Positions 1 to 11,686 of a stretch of 64,000 bases of DNA are shown piece by piece; the first letter of the stretch is position 1; each line of letters begins with the position of its first letter. The stretch is taken from assembly GCF_037081835.1 (NCBI RefSeq), contig NZ_CP146516.1, positions 1 to 64,000 on the forward strand, written 5' to 3'. Made by a program: the position numbers and the translations under genes. Below the pieces are notes generated by a model that saw only the letters and a program-made list of their open reading frames with translations, had not been told where the DNA came from and ran no database searches. The DNA is from Spirobacillus cienkowskii. GTDB taxonomy: Bacteria; Bdellovibrionota_B; Oligoflexia; Silvanigrellales; Silvanigrellaceae.

Positions 1-42
1 AAGCTACCCCATTTTTTAATTCATTACGAGTTCTTAACAGAC

Positions 43-407
43 TTATCCACACGTTATCCACATAGACATTGGTCACCCTCAACAAGTCATTTTTTTCCAT
101 ATTTTAGAACGATTTTCAAGATTTTAAAAAAAAGTTATCCACATCAAAATGCAAAGTTATCCACATATTCACATAACCACAAAGTCAAAAAAATTGGATT
201 GAGACTATGTGGATAAGTATGTGGATAACGTGTGGATAAGTATGTGGATAACTTTTTGCCTAAAAAAAAGACGGTGACTTATCCACACGATTTTGGGGTT
301 ATCCACATGTTATCCACATACTTATCCACATAAAAAAACCCTGTTTTTAGACAAAGTTATTCTTTAATAACATAAAGTTAAATTTACCGCGAGACAAGTT
401 ATCCACA
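43..407. other. oriC: Chromosomal replication origin (oriC), DnaA-box cluster
   Basis: Thirteen exact copies of the DnaA box TTATCCACA are present. Forward copies start at 43, 54, 135, 157, 279, 299, 310, 322 and 399; reverse copies start at 208, 220, 231 and 243. Many neighbours are 11-12 bp apart, about one helical turn, so bound DnaA would stack on one face of the DNA. Boxes are grouped as forward, reverse, forward blocks. An AT-rich stretch at about 345-390, between the boxes at 322 and 399, is a candidate unwinding element. dnaN follows directly, which fits an origin; dnaA is not in the window and may lie to the left of base 1. The exact limits and the unwinding site are inferred. Confidence 0.93.
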
Positions 408-559
408 TAAAACCGCTTCACCTACTACTACTAACAAAATAAAGATTTTTAAATTTTATAGTGTATAAGAAGAAGGTGCTTCCAAACTCTTGCTTGAAGT
501 GCATTAGACAATAGGTTAAGCAGACAGTTGCATAGGTAAATTTTTTTAAAGGTGGACAT
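408..559 (+). promoter_or_regulatory. Leader between oriC and dnaN
   Basis: AT-rich leader that must carry the dnaN promoter. I cannot fix a convincing -35/-10 pair. A strong ribosome-binding site (AAAGGTGG, about 549-556) sits just before the ATG at 560 and decides that start for dnaN. Confidence 0.45.
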
Positions 560-1745
560 ATGTTTAAAAAGAGCAAATGTTTTTTTTCATCCGACGTCCA
601 AAATACTCACTGCGATATTTTTGCAGAATTTGAAAGAGATAAACTAGCAAGCGCTTTACTCTCTGTAAGCGCAGCACAAATTGACCCAGACATTGGTTGG
701 GTACAATTATTCTTTCATAGATGGAAAACAAGTCGTCATATCTTCGATTAGTCATAATCTAGCCATTAAATGTGAAATTGCAGCATCTTATTCTGGACAA
801 GGAATTATAAAAGTTTCAGGAAAACAGCTTTCTGATTATGTAAAGCAACTACCCTCAAACAAGGTTATTTTGAAAACAGAGTTTCCAACTCGTATTAGTT
901 TAAAATGCGGAAGAAGCTCAGCTAAAATCCAGCTCATACACGATCAATCTCAAAGTCGCATTGACATTCCTGATCCTGGAACAATGATAACAATTAAAGG
1001 TAATCACATTGAAAACTGGGTTTCCAGCTTTAAAGATTTTGTTTCTGTTGATGACAATCGATTTTATGCAAATGGAGCCTTAATTTGGGCTGAACAAGCC
1101 ACAAATAACAAACCAACTCTTAATGCTGTTGCAAGTGACGCGTTACGCTTAGCCAAGTCCACATTAAGCGAAGGAATAAAAATAGAGAGCCTTGATACAA
1201 GTCGTATTTTGATTCCAAGAAAAGCTTTAGAAGAGTTAAAAAGAGTCTCTTCTGCTGCACCAGAAAAAGAATTTTGTCTTAAATGGCATGAAAAAGAGCT
1301 TTTTTTCTCTGTTGAAGCAGATGAATACACAATGCTTGCGAAGTGTATTGCAGGCCAATATCCTCCATATGAATCAGCTATTCCTCAAAAAATTAACACA
1401 GAAGTTCAGTTGGATTTAAAAGCAATCCAAGATAGCGTAAGGCGTTCCTTATTGTTTGCAGATAAAAACAAAGTCATGAAACTTTTGTTTGAAAATTCTT
1501 TGCTTACTATGGCAAGTTGTACCCCTGGTCAAAAAGAGGGCGAAGAGGTTATAGAACTTAATATTTCTGTACAGTCTCCTTTTGAAGTCAATTATAATGG
1601 TTCTTTGATTATGGGTATTTTAGGAGTTTTGACTGGTTCTAGGGTACAGTTTGCTTGGGAAAATACGACACGACCTGTTAAAATAACAGGCGAAAACGAA
1701 ATAGGGCTAGATGTGTTTTACCTGCTTGTACCAGCCAGGTTTTAA
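560..1745 (+). CDS. dnaN: DNA polymerase III beta sliding clamp, reading frame broken near 669-690
   Basis: Ring-shaped clamp that tethers the replicative polymerase to DNA. The N-terminal part is read from ATG 560 (good ribosome-binding site) and contains FERDKLASALLSVSAAQ, matching the first helix of DnaN. The rest (TLVGYNYSF, then LAIKCEI, KQLSDYVKQLP and the C-terminal VFYLLVPARF) is in the next frame, which opens only after a stop at 666-668. The first frame ends at a stop at 749-751. Joining them needs a +1 shift between about 669 and 690, for example at the AAA of CAAATT. The joined product of about 394 residues has the normal length of the family. A TTG at 681 opens the second frame but has no ribosome-binding site and would remove the first helix. 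A sequencing indel is the simplest cause because the clamp is essential. The N-terminus carries roughly 25 residues before the usual start. Confidence 0.88.
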
Positions 1746-4235
<2,490 letters not shown>

Positions 4236-4265
4236 TTATAGTAACAAAAGTTTGGAAAAAATATT

Positions 4266-6764
4266 ATGTCACAAGAAAAACTAGGTGTTATTTCTGCTAA
4301 TATTAATGATGAAATGAAAAATGCATACCTCGATTATGCCATGAGCGTAATTATAAGTCGTGCATTACCAGATGTTCGTGATGGTATGAAACCTGTTCAT
4401 AGGCGTATTTTGTATGCAATGTATGAACAAAATAACTTATTTAACAAACCTTTTAAAAAATCTGCTCGTATTGTAGGTGATGTGCTGGGTAAATACCATC
4501 CACATGGTGATAGCGCAGTTTATGGTGCATTGGTTCGTTTAGCGCAAGATTTTTCGATGCGTTATCCATTAATTGATGGTCAGGGGAACTTTGGTTCTAT
4601 TGATGGCGATTCTGCTGCTGCAATGCGTTATACAGAAATTCGTTTAGCAAAAATTTCTGAATCTCTAATGGATACTATCGAAGAAGATACTGTCGATTTT
4701 GGGCCAAACTATGATAACAGCGAAATGCAACCCTTAGTCCTACCAACTGTTCTTCCACAGCTTTTGATTAATGGTCAAAGTGGTATAGCGGTTGGAATGG
4801 CAACAAATATTCCTCCACATAATTTAACTGAAGTTTTGGATGCACTTCTGTATTTGCTCGAAAAAGATAAAGTTACAGTCGATCAATTAATGCATTTTGT
4901 TAAAGGCCCAGATTTTCCAACTTATGGGATGATATGTGGTTTAAAAGGTATTCAAGACGCTTATCGTACTGGCCGCGGAAGTATAGTTGTACGTGGCAAA
5001 GCTTTTGTTGAGACAATAAAAGGAGGCCGAGAGCAAATTGTTGTGACTGAACTTCCTTTTCAGGTTAATAAGTTAACTTGGATAGAAAAAATTGCGGAAC
5101 TTGTAAAAGAAGAAGAAATTTCTGGAATATCTGACATTAGAGATGAGAGTAATAAAGAAGGTATTCGGGTTGTTATCGAAGTTAAAAAAGGTGACAACGC
5201 AGAAGTGATATTAAACCACTTGTATAAGCGGACAAGACTCCAAGATACATTTGGCGTAAACATGGTTTGCATAGTCAGAGGTGTTCCAAGATTACTTAAC
5301 CTAAGAGAATCTTTGGGATATTTTCTTGATCACCGACTCGAAGTCGTGACTCGTCGCACAACGTATCGACTACGCAAAGCTGAAGACCGTTTGCATATTC
5401 TTGAAGGTTTAAAAATAGCAGTTGATAACATAGATAAAGTTGTTGCAGTGATTCGTGGTGCCGAAAGTCGTGATGATGCTAAAGAAAAACTTGTTTCAGC
5501 ATATTCACTTTCAGAAAAACAAGTAAGCGCTATTTTAGATATGCGCTTAGCACAATTAACAGGATTAGAGCGTGACAAAATACTCGCAGAGCATAATCAA
5601 ACTGTTTTAATAATAAATGATTTAAAAGATATCTTACAAAAGCCTGAAAGAGTTCGAGCAATAGTTAAAGAAGAATTTATTCAGTTAAAAAATACCCATG
5701 GCGACAAAAGAAGAACAGAAATCGTTGTCGATGCAGGAGAAGTTGATATTGCAAGTTTAATTCCTCCAGCAGATGTTTTTGTTACTTTTTCTAGTACTGG
5801 TTATATTAAAAGAGTAAATTTAGACGAATTTAAAACTCAAAATAGAGCTGGTAAAGGCAAAACTGGTGCCGCATTAAAAGAAAATGATGTAGTGAGATTT
5901 ACTTTCCATGCCCATACGCATGATTATGTTTTGATGTTTTCGAATTTAGGTAAAGTTTATAGCTTTAAAGTATACGAATTACCAGAAGCTTCAGCTACTG
6001 CCAGAGGAAAGTCTCTGAATCAAATTTTAACAATGTCTAGCAACGAGCAGATTACAGCAATGTTGCCAGTAAAAGAGTTTATAGAAAACAATCAAATACT
6101 TATGGTGACTAAGCAAGGTACTATAAAGAAAACTGATTTGACTTCTTTTGCCAACATTCGTTCTGGTGGTTTAAGAGCTGTGACTCTTGAAGATGGAGAC
6201 ACATTAGTTTCTGTTAAAATAACTTCTGGAAAAGATGAAATCATCATTGCAACTGCTAATGGTAAAGCAATTCGTTTTGATGAAGAAGATGTGCGTTGCA
6301 TGGGCAGAACGGCAAAAGGCGTTAAGGGAATTACTCTTGATGAAGAAGAAAAAGACTATGTTGTTACTGCTGAGGTTGTAAAAAATCAGCCATTAGAAGC
6401 CAGCCGTGCTCAAGAAAGCTTGTTGGTTGTGACTGAAAATGGTTATGGAAAAAGAAGCAAACTAGATGAATATAGAAAGACAAGTCGTGGAGCTAAGGGT
6501 GTTAAAACCATAAAAATAAGCGAAAGAAATGGCAAAGTGATTAGTATGATGTCTGTTGCTGCTGGCACAGATATTATGCTGACAACAAATACAGGACGAG
6601 TTCTTAGAATTTCAATTGATTCTTTACGTGTTATGGGAAGAGTCACTCAAGGGGTTTGTTTAATGCGAATTCTTGATGATGAAAAAATTGTATCTGTCTC
6701 GATGCCTAGTGAATTTGATGACACCCCTGTAACGCATATAGAATCTAGTGACGAAATTGAGTGA
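4266..6764 (+). CDS. gyrA: DNA gyrase subunit A
   Basis: Breakage-reunion subunit of gyrase. The catalytic tyrosine is Tyr122 in [10 protein letters not shown], the same number as in E. coli. The quinolone-resistance region reads [10 protein letters not shown], so Ser83 is kept but the position of E. coli Asp87 is Gly. The C-terminal DNA-wrapping beta-pinwheel begins after about residue 500, with a GyrA-box-like [10 protein letters not shown] near 525. At 832 residues the length is normal. An acidic tail (HIESSDEIE) ends the protein. The stop overlaps a GTG start of the next ORF. Confidence 0.98.
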   Translation: MSQEKLGVISANINDEMKNAYLDYAMSVIISRALPDVRDGMKPVHRRILYAMYEQNNLFNKPFKKSARIVGDVLGKYHPHGDSAVYGALVRLAQDFSMRYPLIDGQGNFGSIDGDSAAAMRYTEIRLAKISESLMDTIEEDTVDFGPNYDNSEMQPLVLPTVLPQLLINGQSGIAVGMATNIPPHNLTEVLDALLYLLEKDKVTVDQLMHFVKGPDFPTYGMICGLKGIQDAYRTGRGSIVVRGKAFVETIKGGREQIVVTELPFQVNKLTWIEKIAELVKEEEISGISDIRDESNKEGIRVVIEVKKGDNAEVILNHLYKRTRLQDTFGVNMVCIVRGVPRLLNLRESLGYFLDHRLEVVTRRTTYRLRKAEDRLHILEGLKIAVDNIDKVVAVIRGAESRDDAKEKLVSAYSLSEKQVSAILDMRLAQLTGLERDKILAEHNQTVLIINDLKDILQKPERVRAIVKEEFIQLKNTHGDKRRTEIVVDAGEVDIASLIPPADVFVTFSSTGYIKRVNLDEFKTQNRAGKGKTGAALKENDVVRFTFHAHTHDYVLMFSNLGKVYSFKVYELPEASATARGKSLNQILTMSSNEQITAMLPVKEFIENNQILMVTKQGTIKKTDLTSFANIRSGGLRAVTLEDGDTLVSVKITSGKDEIIIATANGKAIRFDEEDVRCMGRTAKGVKGITLDEEEKDYVVTAEVVKNQPLEASRAQESLLVVTENGYGKRSKLDEYRKTSRGAKGVKTIKISERNGKVISMMSVAAGTDIMLTTNTGRVLRISIDSLRVMGRVTQGVCLMRILDDEKIVSVSMPSEFDDTPVTHIESSDEIE

Positions 6765-6775
6765 TTGTGAATGAT

Positions 6776-8641
6776 ATGAAAAAATTAATTACGTCTTTTT
6801 GTTTGTTTTTGACATCGTTTTTATGTTTTTGTGCTAAAAGACCTCTTGCACCAGAAATAGGAGATAATATTTCTTTTCCTGGAGCGATTGTAGCCTTAAA
6901 TTCAACTAATTTTTTAGTGTTAAATACTTCTGGAAATGGTGAGTATTCAAATGGCAGTATTCAAAGCTATTCAGTTAACAACTCAGGCATTCATTCTTTA
7001 CAAACAGTAATGCCTGTTCCTGCCCATGGTTCTGAACTTGCTGTCAGTGATGATGGAAAGCTAGTTGCGCTGTCTTTTGACTCTTCATACCCATCTACTG
7101 AAATTTGGTTTTATGATTACTCAAATTCTTTGCCAACAAGTCTTTCTAACTTAAAACTTGTTTTGCCTTCATCCGTAGCAAAACAATCTGTTAAAAATTT
7201 AGGTATTTTTAGAAGAAGTATTGATAGTAGTGATACGAATTATTATGTTTATGGAACAATGACTCCCTTTGTTCAAGAAGATAACATAACTGGAGCCAAA
7301 ACACCTGCAAGAGTGTTTGTTGCAAAAGTGAACAGTGCTTTTACCTCTACTGAATTGCAGTTTATTTTGTCTTATGGTTTAAATGATCCAAAGTCACTAG
7401 TGCGTAATTCAATTTCTAATTTAACAAGTAATTCATCAAGCATACAATATAAGTTTGGCTTTTCTTCCCCTACCTATGATGCAGTTCATGATTTATTTAT
7501 TGCATTTCCTACTGGGGTAACGGAAGGCAAAAATGAATTAGTTGATGCGCTTCCTTATTTTGCTGGAGTTGCGGGAGCCAATCAAAAAACATGTTCTGGT
7601 GGCGCTGTGAATTGTCTTCAAACAGATTTTAGAACTGTTTCATTGGCTGCAGTAGATATGGCAGATATTGTGAACTCCAAATCTTTAAATTTATCGACAT
7701 ATTTTGTTCCTTTAGGTTGGAATCAAAATGGCATGTCATATGCTTCAACAACTAATGGTATTAATATCTTAAATGGTTCTGATCGCTCAAAAATTGATGT
7801 AAGTAGCTTTTCGTTTCAAGCAGGTTTTTGGTCTTCGTATTGGGCTAATTCTGTAAACAATGGTTCGGGGCCAACAGGTTCTGCTGTTGGTTGTTACAGT
7901 TCCACATCAGCAACTAGCCTTGTAAATCAGTATTCTATTTTGGGTGATAATTCTCTATTTGTTGTTAAAAGAGGAAATAATGGATCGAATGACAAATCTG
8001 GAACAGAGTCTTCTTCTGGATATGGAAATGAAGTTTTTGGAGTTACGGGTTTAGAGCTTTTAAAAGCGAATATTAGCAGTATTAAAGGAACAAGAGGCAC
8101 ATCTTTAGATGATTCAGATTTTAAAAATATTGCAAATATTCAGCTTATTGATCAATATAATACGACCACTCCTAGTATTAAAAGCAATTGGGTAAATGGA
8201 GCATCTGGCACCAAAAACGCAGGTCCATTAACATTTTTTATGTACTCACGAACTTCGCAAGTAAAGGCGCCTCAATCTGATAAAGATATTTTTAAAAGCT
8301 TTAATACAGGTATAAAAAACTTTGGTGTGTTAAAATTTCCAGGAAATGTCTGTTTACCTTATTGGGCAAGGCTTTCATACTCAACTTCTTCGCTAGGCAG
8401 GGATTCAAGTTGGTTAACTTCTAACCCATCATCTTTAAGCGGTAACCAAACTTATCCAAATTTAGTGGTTGATCCATTAAAACCTTCAATCTTTTCGTTT
8501 CAAGCAGCTAATGGAGAAGAGGCATGTACTGATGTTTCTCCTGTTGCTAGTACACCTCAAATTTTTTGTATAAACTTTATTTATGGAAAAATTTCTCGCT
8601 TTACAGTTCAGCAAACAGATCCTGTTTTTACCCTAAATTAA
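6776..8641 (+). CDS. Exported protein of unknown function
   Basis: I do not recognise this protein. From the ATG at 6776 it begins MKKLITSFCLFLTSFLCFCAK, a signal-peptide-like segment with two cysteines. It may be a lipoprotein, but the residues before the cysteine do not match a good lipobox. The mature part of about 600 residues is rich in Ser, Asn and Thr. Segments such as GSELAVSDDGKLVALSFDS resemble blades of a beta-propeller, and there are scattered cysteine pairs. An in-frame GTG at 6761 overlaps the gyrA stop (GTGA), so translation may be coupled to gyrA; the ATG at 6776 gives the better signal peptide. It sits between gyrA and a transaldolase gene, and neither suggests a function. 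Periplasmic or surface location is inferred. Confidence 0.72.
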   Translation: MKKLITSFCLFLTSFLCFCAKRPLAPEIGDNISFPGAIVALNSTNFLVLNTSGNGEYSNGSIQSYSVNNSGIHSLQTVMPVPAHGSELAVSDDGKLVALSFDSSYPSTEIWFYDYSNSLPTSLSNLKLVLPSSVAKQSVKNLGIFRRSIDSSDTNYYVYGTMTPFVQEDNITGAKTPARVFVAKVNSAFTSTELQFILSYGLNDPKSLVRNSISNLTSNSSSIQYKFGFSSPTYDAVHDLFIAFPTGVTEGKNELVDALPYFAGVAGANQKTCSGGAVNCLQTDFRTVSLAAVDMADIVNSKSLNLSTYFVPLGWNQNGMSYASTTNGINILNGSDRSKIDVSSFSFQAGFWSSYWANSVNNGSGPTGSAVGCYSSTSATSLVNQYSILGDNSLFVVKRGNNGSNDKSGTESSSGYGNEVFGVTGLELLKANISSIKGTRGTSLDDSDFKNIANIQLIDQYNTTTPSIKSNWVNGASGTKNAGPLTFFMYSRTSQVKAPQSDKDIFKSFNTGIKNFGVLKFPGNVCLPYWARLSYSTSSLGRDSSWLTSNPSSLSGNQTYPNLVVDPLKPSIFSFQAANGEEACTDVSPVASTPQIFCINFIYGKISRFTVQQTDPVFTLN

Positions 8642-8654
8642 TTAAGGTGAATTT

Positions 8655-9311
8655 ATGAAAATATTTATTGATTCGGCTGATATTGATGAAATTAAAACAG
8701 TAGCAGAGCTTGGAGTATGTGATGGAGTCACTACAAACCCAACTCTCATTGCAAAATCTGGAAAAGATTTTAAATCGGTATTGTTAGACATTATAAATAT
8801 TATACCAGGACCTGTTTCTGCAGAAGTGATATCTCAAAACTGCAAAGATATGCTTCGTGAGGCAGAAGAACTCATAAAAATTGCAAATAGTATTGTGATT
8901 AAGTTACCGTTAACTCAAGAAGGCTTAAAAGCATGTAAGTTTTTAACTGGTAAAGGAATTAAAACCAACGTGACGTTGTGTTTTAGTGTTGGCCAAGCTC
9001 TTCTTGCTGCAAAAGCTGGGGCAACATATATCTCACCATTTATCGGTCGGCTTGATGATATTGGCGAAGAGGGTATTCGGCTTATATCTGAAATAAAAGA
9101 ACTTTACTCATCGCATAAAGTTGATACCAAAATTCTTGCAGCAAGTATAAGAAATCCAAGGCATGTTACAGACGCTATTATTGCTGGCGCTGATGTCGCA
9201 ACAATACCCTATAAAGTGTTGATTCAACTTTATAAGCATCCGTTAACCGAAAAAGGCTTGGCTCAATTTATTGAGGATTGGGAAAAGTCGGGACAAAAAA
9301 ACATTGTTTAA
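8655..9311 (+). CDS. tal: Transaldolase, short TalC/FSA type
   Basis: Moves a three-carbon dihydroxyacetone unit between sugar phosphates in the non-oxidative pentose phosphate pathway, or acts as fructose-6-phosphate aldolase. The start MKIFIDSADIDEI and the DGVTTNPTLIAKSG motif are typical. The Schiff-base lysine is in VIKLPLT (Lys83). ISPFIGRLDDIG and ILAASIRNP are the later barrel motifs. Length 218 matches the small TalC/FSA subfamily. Start supported by AAGGTG seven bases upstream of ATG 8655. Sequence alone does not separate transaldolase from fructose-6-phosphate aldolase activity. Confidence 0.93.
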   Translation: MKIFIDSADIDEIKTVAELGVCDGVTTNPTLIAKSGKDFKSVLLDIINIIPGPVSAEVISQNCKDMLREAEELIKIANSIVIKLPLTQEGLKACKFLTGKGIKTNVTLCFSVGQALLAAKAGATYISPFIGRLDDIGEEGIRLISEIKELYSSHKVDTKILAASIRNPRHVTDAIIAGADVATIPYKVLIQLYKHPLTEKGLAQFIEDWEKSGQKNIV

Positions 9312-9332
9312 TTTTAGAAAAGTTTTTTATTT

Positions 9333-10172
9333 ATGACATTTTTAATATTTACATCCAATCAAGGAAAACTAAAAGAATTTAAAAATATTTTAAAGCCTGA
9401 GGTTCCAGTTATAGGAATTAATGAGTTAAAAAAACTTTCTAATGATCACGACAAGCTATTAAATCCTATTGAAAATTCAGATATTTTTTTAGCAAATGGT
9501 TTTGTAAAAGTTATTTCAGCAATCACATTTTTGCACAATAATTTAGAAAAAACTAAAGAACTTAATATTAATAGAATTATTGCAGATGATTCAGGTTTGT
9601 GTGTTCCAAATTTACATTTTTTACCTGGGGTTCACTCAGCTTCTTTTGGTGGAGAACCTCGTGATGATGCGAAAAATAGATTTAAATTAAGAAATCAGAT
9701 ATTAAGTTCTGTTCATTCTTATCATTTTAAAGATGAAAAAAGATTAAAAGGATTTTTTATTTGTTTTCTGTTTGAAGTTAATTTTAATACTATAACCAAT
9801 AATTCTAGTTTATTAATTAAAGATTCTATCGATTTTGTTAATCCTAAGACTATTCATTATGAAAAAGAAATTCTAGCAAAAATTAACTACGAACAAAATT
9901 GTTTTGGAGATGGTTTTATTTTGAATATTCCATTTTCTGATTTTAATTCAAAACTTTCAGATCAGAATTTTGTAAGAGTTAGTGTAGGTTATTGTCGGGG
10001 TGAAGTTTCTTCTCAAGAACAGAATTTAGTTGAGGGCGCTGGACATGGGTATGATTCATTATTTTACCCAATGCAAAATAATAACTTATCTTTTGCAAGC
10101 ATTTCTTTAGAAGAAAAAAATAAGCAGAGTCATCGAGCTTTTGCAATGCAAAAAATCAGTAAAAAAAGTTAA
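9333..10172 (+). CDS. rdgB: RdgB/HAM1-family non-canonical purine NTP pyrophosphatase, enlarged
   Basis: Family enzymes hydrolyse dITP, dXTP or ITP to monophosphates and keep deaminated purines out of DNA and RNA. Visible motifs are TSNQGKLKEF at the N-terminus, ADDSGLCV near residues 84-91, LPGVHSASFGG just after, GHGYDSLFYP, and a C-terminal SHRAFAMQKI. The usual GYDPIF is GYDSLF here. At 279 residues it is about 80 longer than the E. coli protein; the extra residues lie mainly in a segment before the central DDSG motif and one around residues 130-190. The gene ends 9 bp from the convergent tolB. Confidence 0.88.
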   Translation: MTFLIFTSNQGKLKEFKNILKPEVPVIGINELKKLSNDHDKLLNPIENSDIFLANGFVKVISAITFLHNNLEKTKELNINRIIADDSGLCVPNLHFLPGVHSASFGGEPRDDAKNRFKLRNQILSSVHSYHFKDEKRLKGFFICFLFEVNFNTITNNSSLLIKDSIDFVNPKTIHYEKEILAKINYEQNCFGDGFILNIPFSDFNSKLSDQNFVRVSVGYCRGEVSSQEQNLVEGAGHGYDSLFYPMQNNNLSFASISLEEKNKQSHRAFAMQKISKKS

Positions 10173-10181
10173 ATTTAATTT

Positions 10182-11675
10182 TTAATCAGCTTCAAATTGC
10201 AAGATATATGGTCCCCAAGAGGGCTGTTTTGCTTCTGCAAGTGGGATATCTAATGCCTTTTGATAAGCCCCATCTTTAGTCATAACAAAAAGTTTTTTTG
10301 TACCGTAGCGAGTTCCTTTTGAATTTCTGTCGGATTGAAAAATTATAAATCTTCCATCAGGAGACCAACTCGGCTTTTCGTTATCACCTTGGTTTAAAGT
10401 TAATCTTTCAATATTAGAGCCATTTGCGTTAATCTTGAACAAATCCCATCTATCAATATCTCGGTCATAACTTGCAAACGCAATAGTTCTGCTGTCTGGT
10501 GACCAACTTGCAGAGGCATTATACCAACCTGCATAAGTGATCCGAGTATTGCTATCGTTTTCTAAATCTTTAACAAAAATCATAGGTTTACCAAATTTTG
10601 TGCTTGTATAAGCTAAAAATTTACCATCAGGAGAAAAAGAAGGTTCTACCTCAATTGCGCTTGTATCAATTAAAACTTTTTTATTACTGCCAAACTTGTT
10701 CATACTAAAAATATGGGTAGAGCCGTCGTTTGTGCTGGATGAGAACGCAATTGTATTGCCATCAGGTGACCACGATGCGCCAGAGCTGTTTGGCATATTA
10801 GCGACTACTCGAAGCTCTTGTTTTGTGTTTAAGTTGTAAGAATATATTTCGGGTTTACCCGATTTAAAAGATGTGTAAGTAATTTTTGTACCATCTTTTG
10901 TCCATGTTGGACTTAAATTAACAGAATTATTATTGGTTATTTGTTTTAAATTTCCTCCATCAAAGTCAGAAATATATATTTGTCCATTTGTATCAGAATG
11001 TTTTCTTCCTACAAAGACAATTTGCGACATAAATGGACCTTGAGTGCCTGTTAAAGCTTCAATAAGTAAGTCACCAAATCTTTTTAAAGCAACATCAACA
11101 GATTTAAAATTAAGGTTTAAATAGCTTTTACCAATAATTAAATTTTGAGTTTTAACGTCAAATAATCTTAACTCTAAATTAAATCTATTTTGTGATGAAG
11201 AAATATTGAAATTTCCTATAATTACATATTCTGTTTTTAATGATTTCCAAGTTGTCGCTTGAAATGGCAATAGATTTTGTTTTGAATTATTTTGTTGAGT
11301 TTCTTGAGAAATAAATTCAAACCAATTAGTAAATGCAAGAATATTGTGCATTCTTTTTGTGAATTTGTTTAGATCAGTATTGTTTATAGGAATTGATTTA
11401 TCTATTAAAAAAAAGTTAGGTATTGTTATTTTTATTTTTTTTACGCCAGGAGCACCAACATCAATAGTATTATCTAATTTATTTTCTGGAACTTCATCAT
11501 CAGCATTTGCAATTTTAATATAGTTATTATTTTCAAGATTTTTTTTTGGATTAGTTCTTAAAAATTTTGTTTTATTAGAAAAACTAAAATCTTCTTTTGC
11601 AAATAAAGGTTTATAGTTTAGTACTAATAAAAAAATTAAGAAAGTAAAGTGTTTTAAAAAATATTTAAATTTCAT
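10182..11675 (-). CDS. tolB: Tol-Pal system periplasmic beta-propeller TolB
   Basis: Periplasmic component of the Tol-Pal envelope machine, which constricts the outer membrane at division. An N-terminal signal peptide (MKFKYFLKHFTFLIFLLVLNY, ending near LFAKE) precedes an alpha/beta domain (VIGNFNISS) and a C-terminal propeller with repeated blades: PTWTKDGTKITYTS, ASWSPDGNTIAFSS, PSFSPDGKFLAYTS, PSWSPDGRFIIFQS. The ATG at 11675 is chosen because GAGGA lies five bases upstream; an in-frame ATG at 11687 has no such site. It is the last gene of the accA-cmk-tolQRAB run. pal, usually next, is absent; the convergent rdgB follows. Confidence 0.93.
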   Translation of the reverse strand: MKFKYFLKHFTFLIFLLVLNYKPLFAKEDFSFSNKTKFLRTNPKKNLENNNYIKIANADDEVPENKLDNTIDVGAPGVKKIKITIPNFFLIDKSIPINNTDLNKFTKRMHNILAFTNWFEFISQETQQNNSKQNLLPFQATTWKSLKTEYVIIGNFNISSSQNRFNLELRLFDVKTQNLIIGKSYLNLNFKSVDVALKRFGDLLIEALTGTQGPFMSQIVFVGRKHSDTNGQIYISDFDGGNLKQITNNNSVNLSPTWTKDGTKITYTSFKSGKPEIYSYNLNTKQELRVVANMPNSSGASWSPDGNTIAFSSSTNDGSTHIFSMNKFGSNKKVLIDTSAIEVEPSFSPDGKFLAYTSTKFGKPMIFVKDLENDSNTRITYAGWYNASASWSPDSRTIAFASYDRDIDRWDLFKINANGSNIERLTLNQGDNEKPSWSPDGRFIIFQSDRNSKGTRYGTKKLFVMTKDGAYQKALDIPLAEAKQPSWGPYILQFEAD

Positions 11676-11686
11676 AAATATCCTCA

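Noticed and set aside
669-690. Programmed frameshift in dnaN
   Set aside because: No stop or slippery heptamer at the junction, and CAA-to-AAA slippage would re-pair poorly. An indel is simpler.
681-1745. dnaN starting at TTG 681 as an intact gene
   Set aside because: No ribosome-binding site, and it would lose the first conserved helix, which is present in the adjacent frame.
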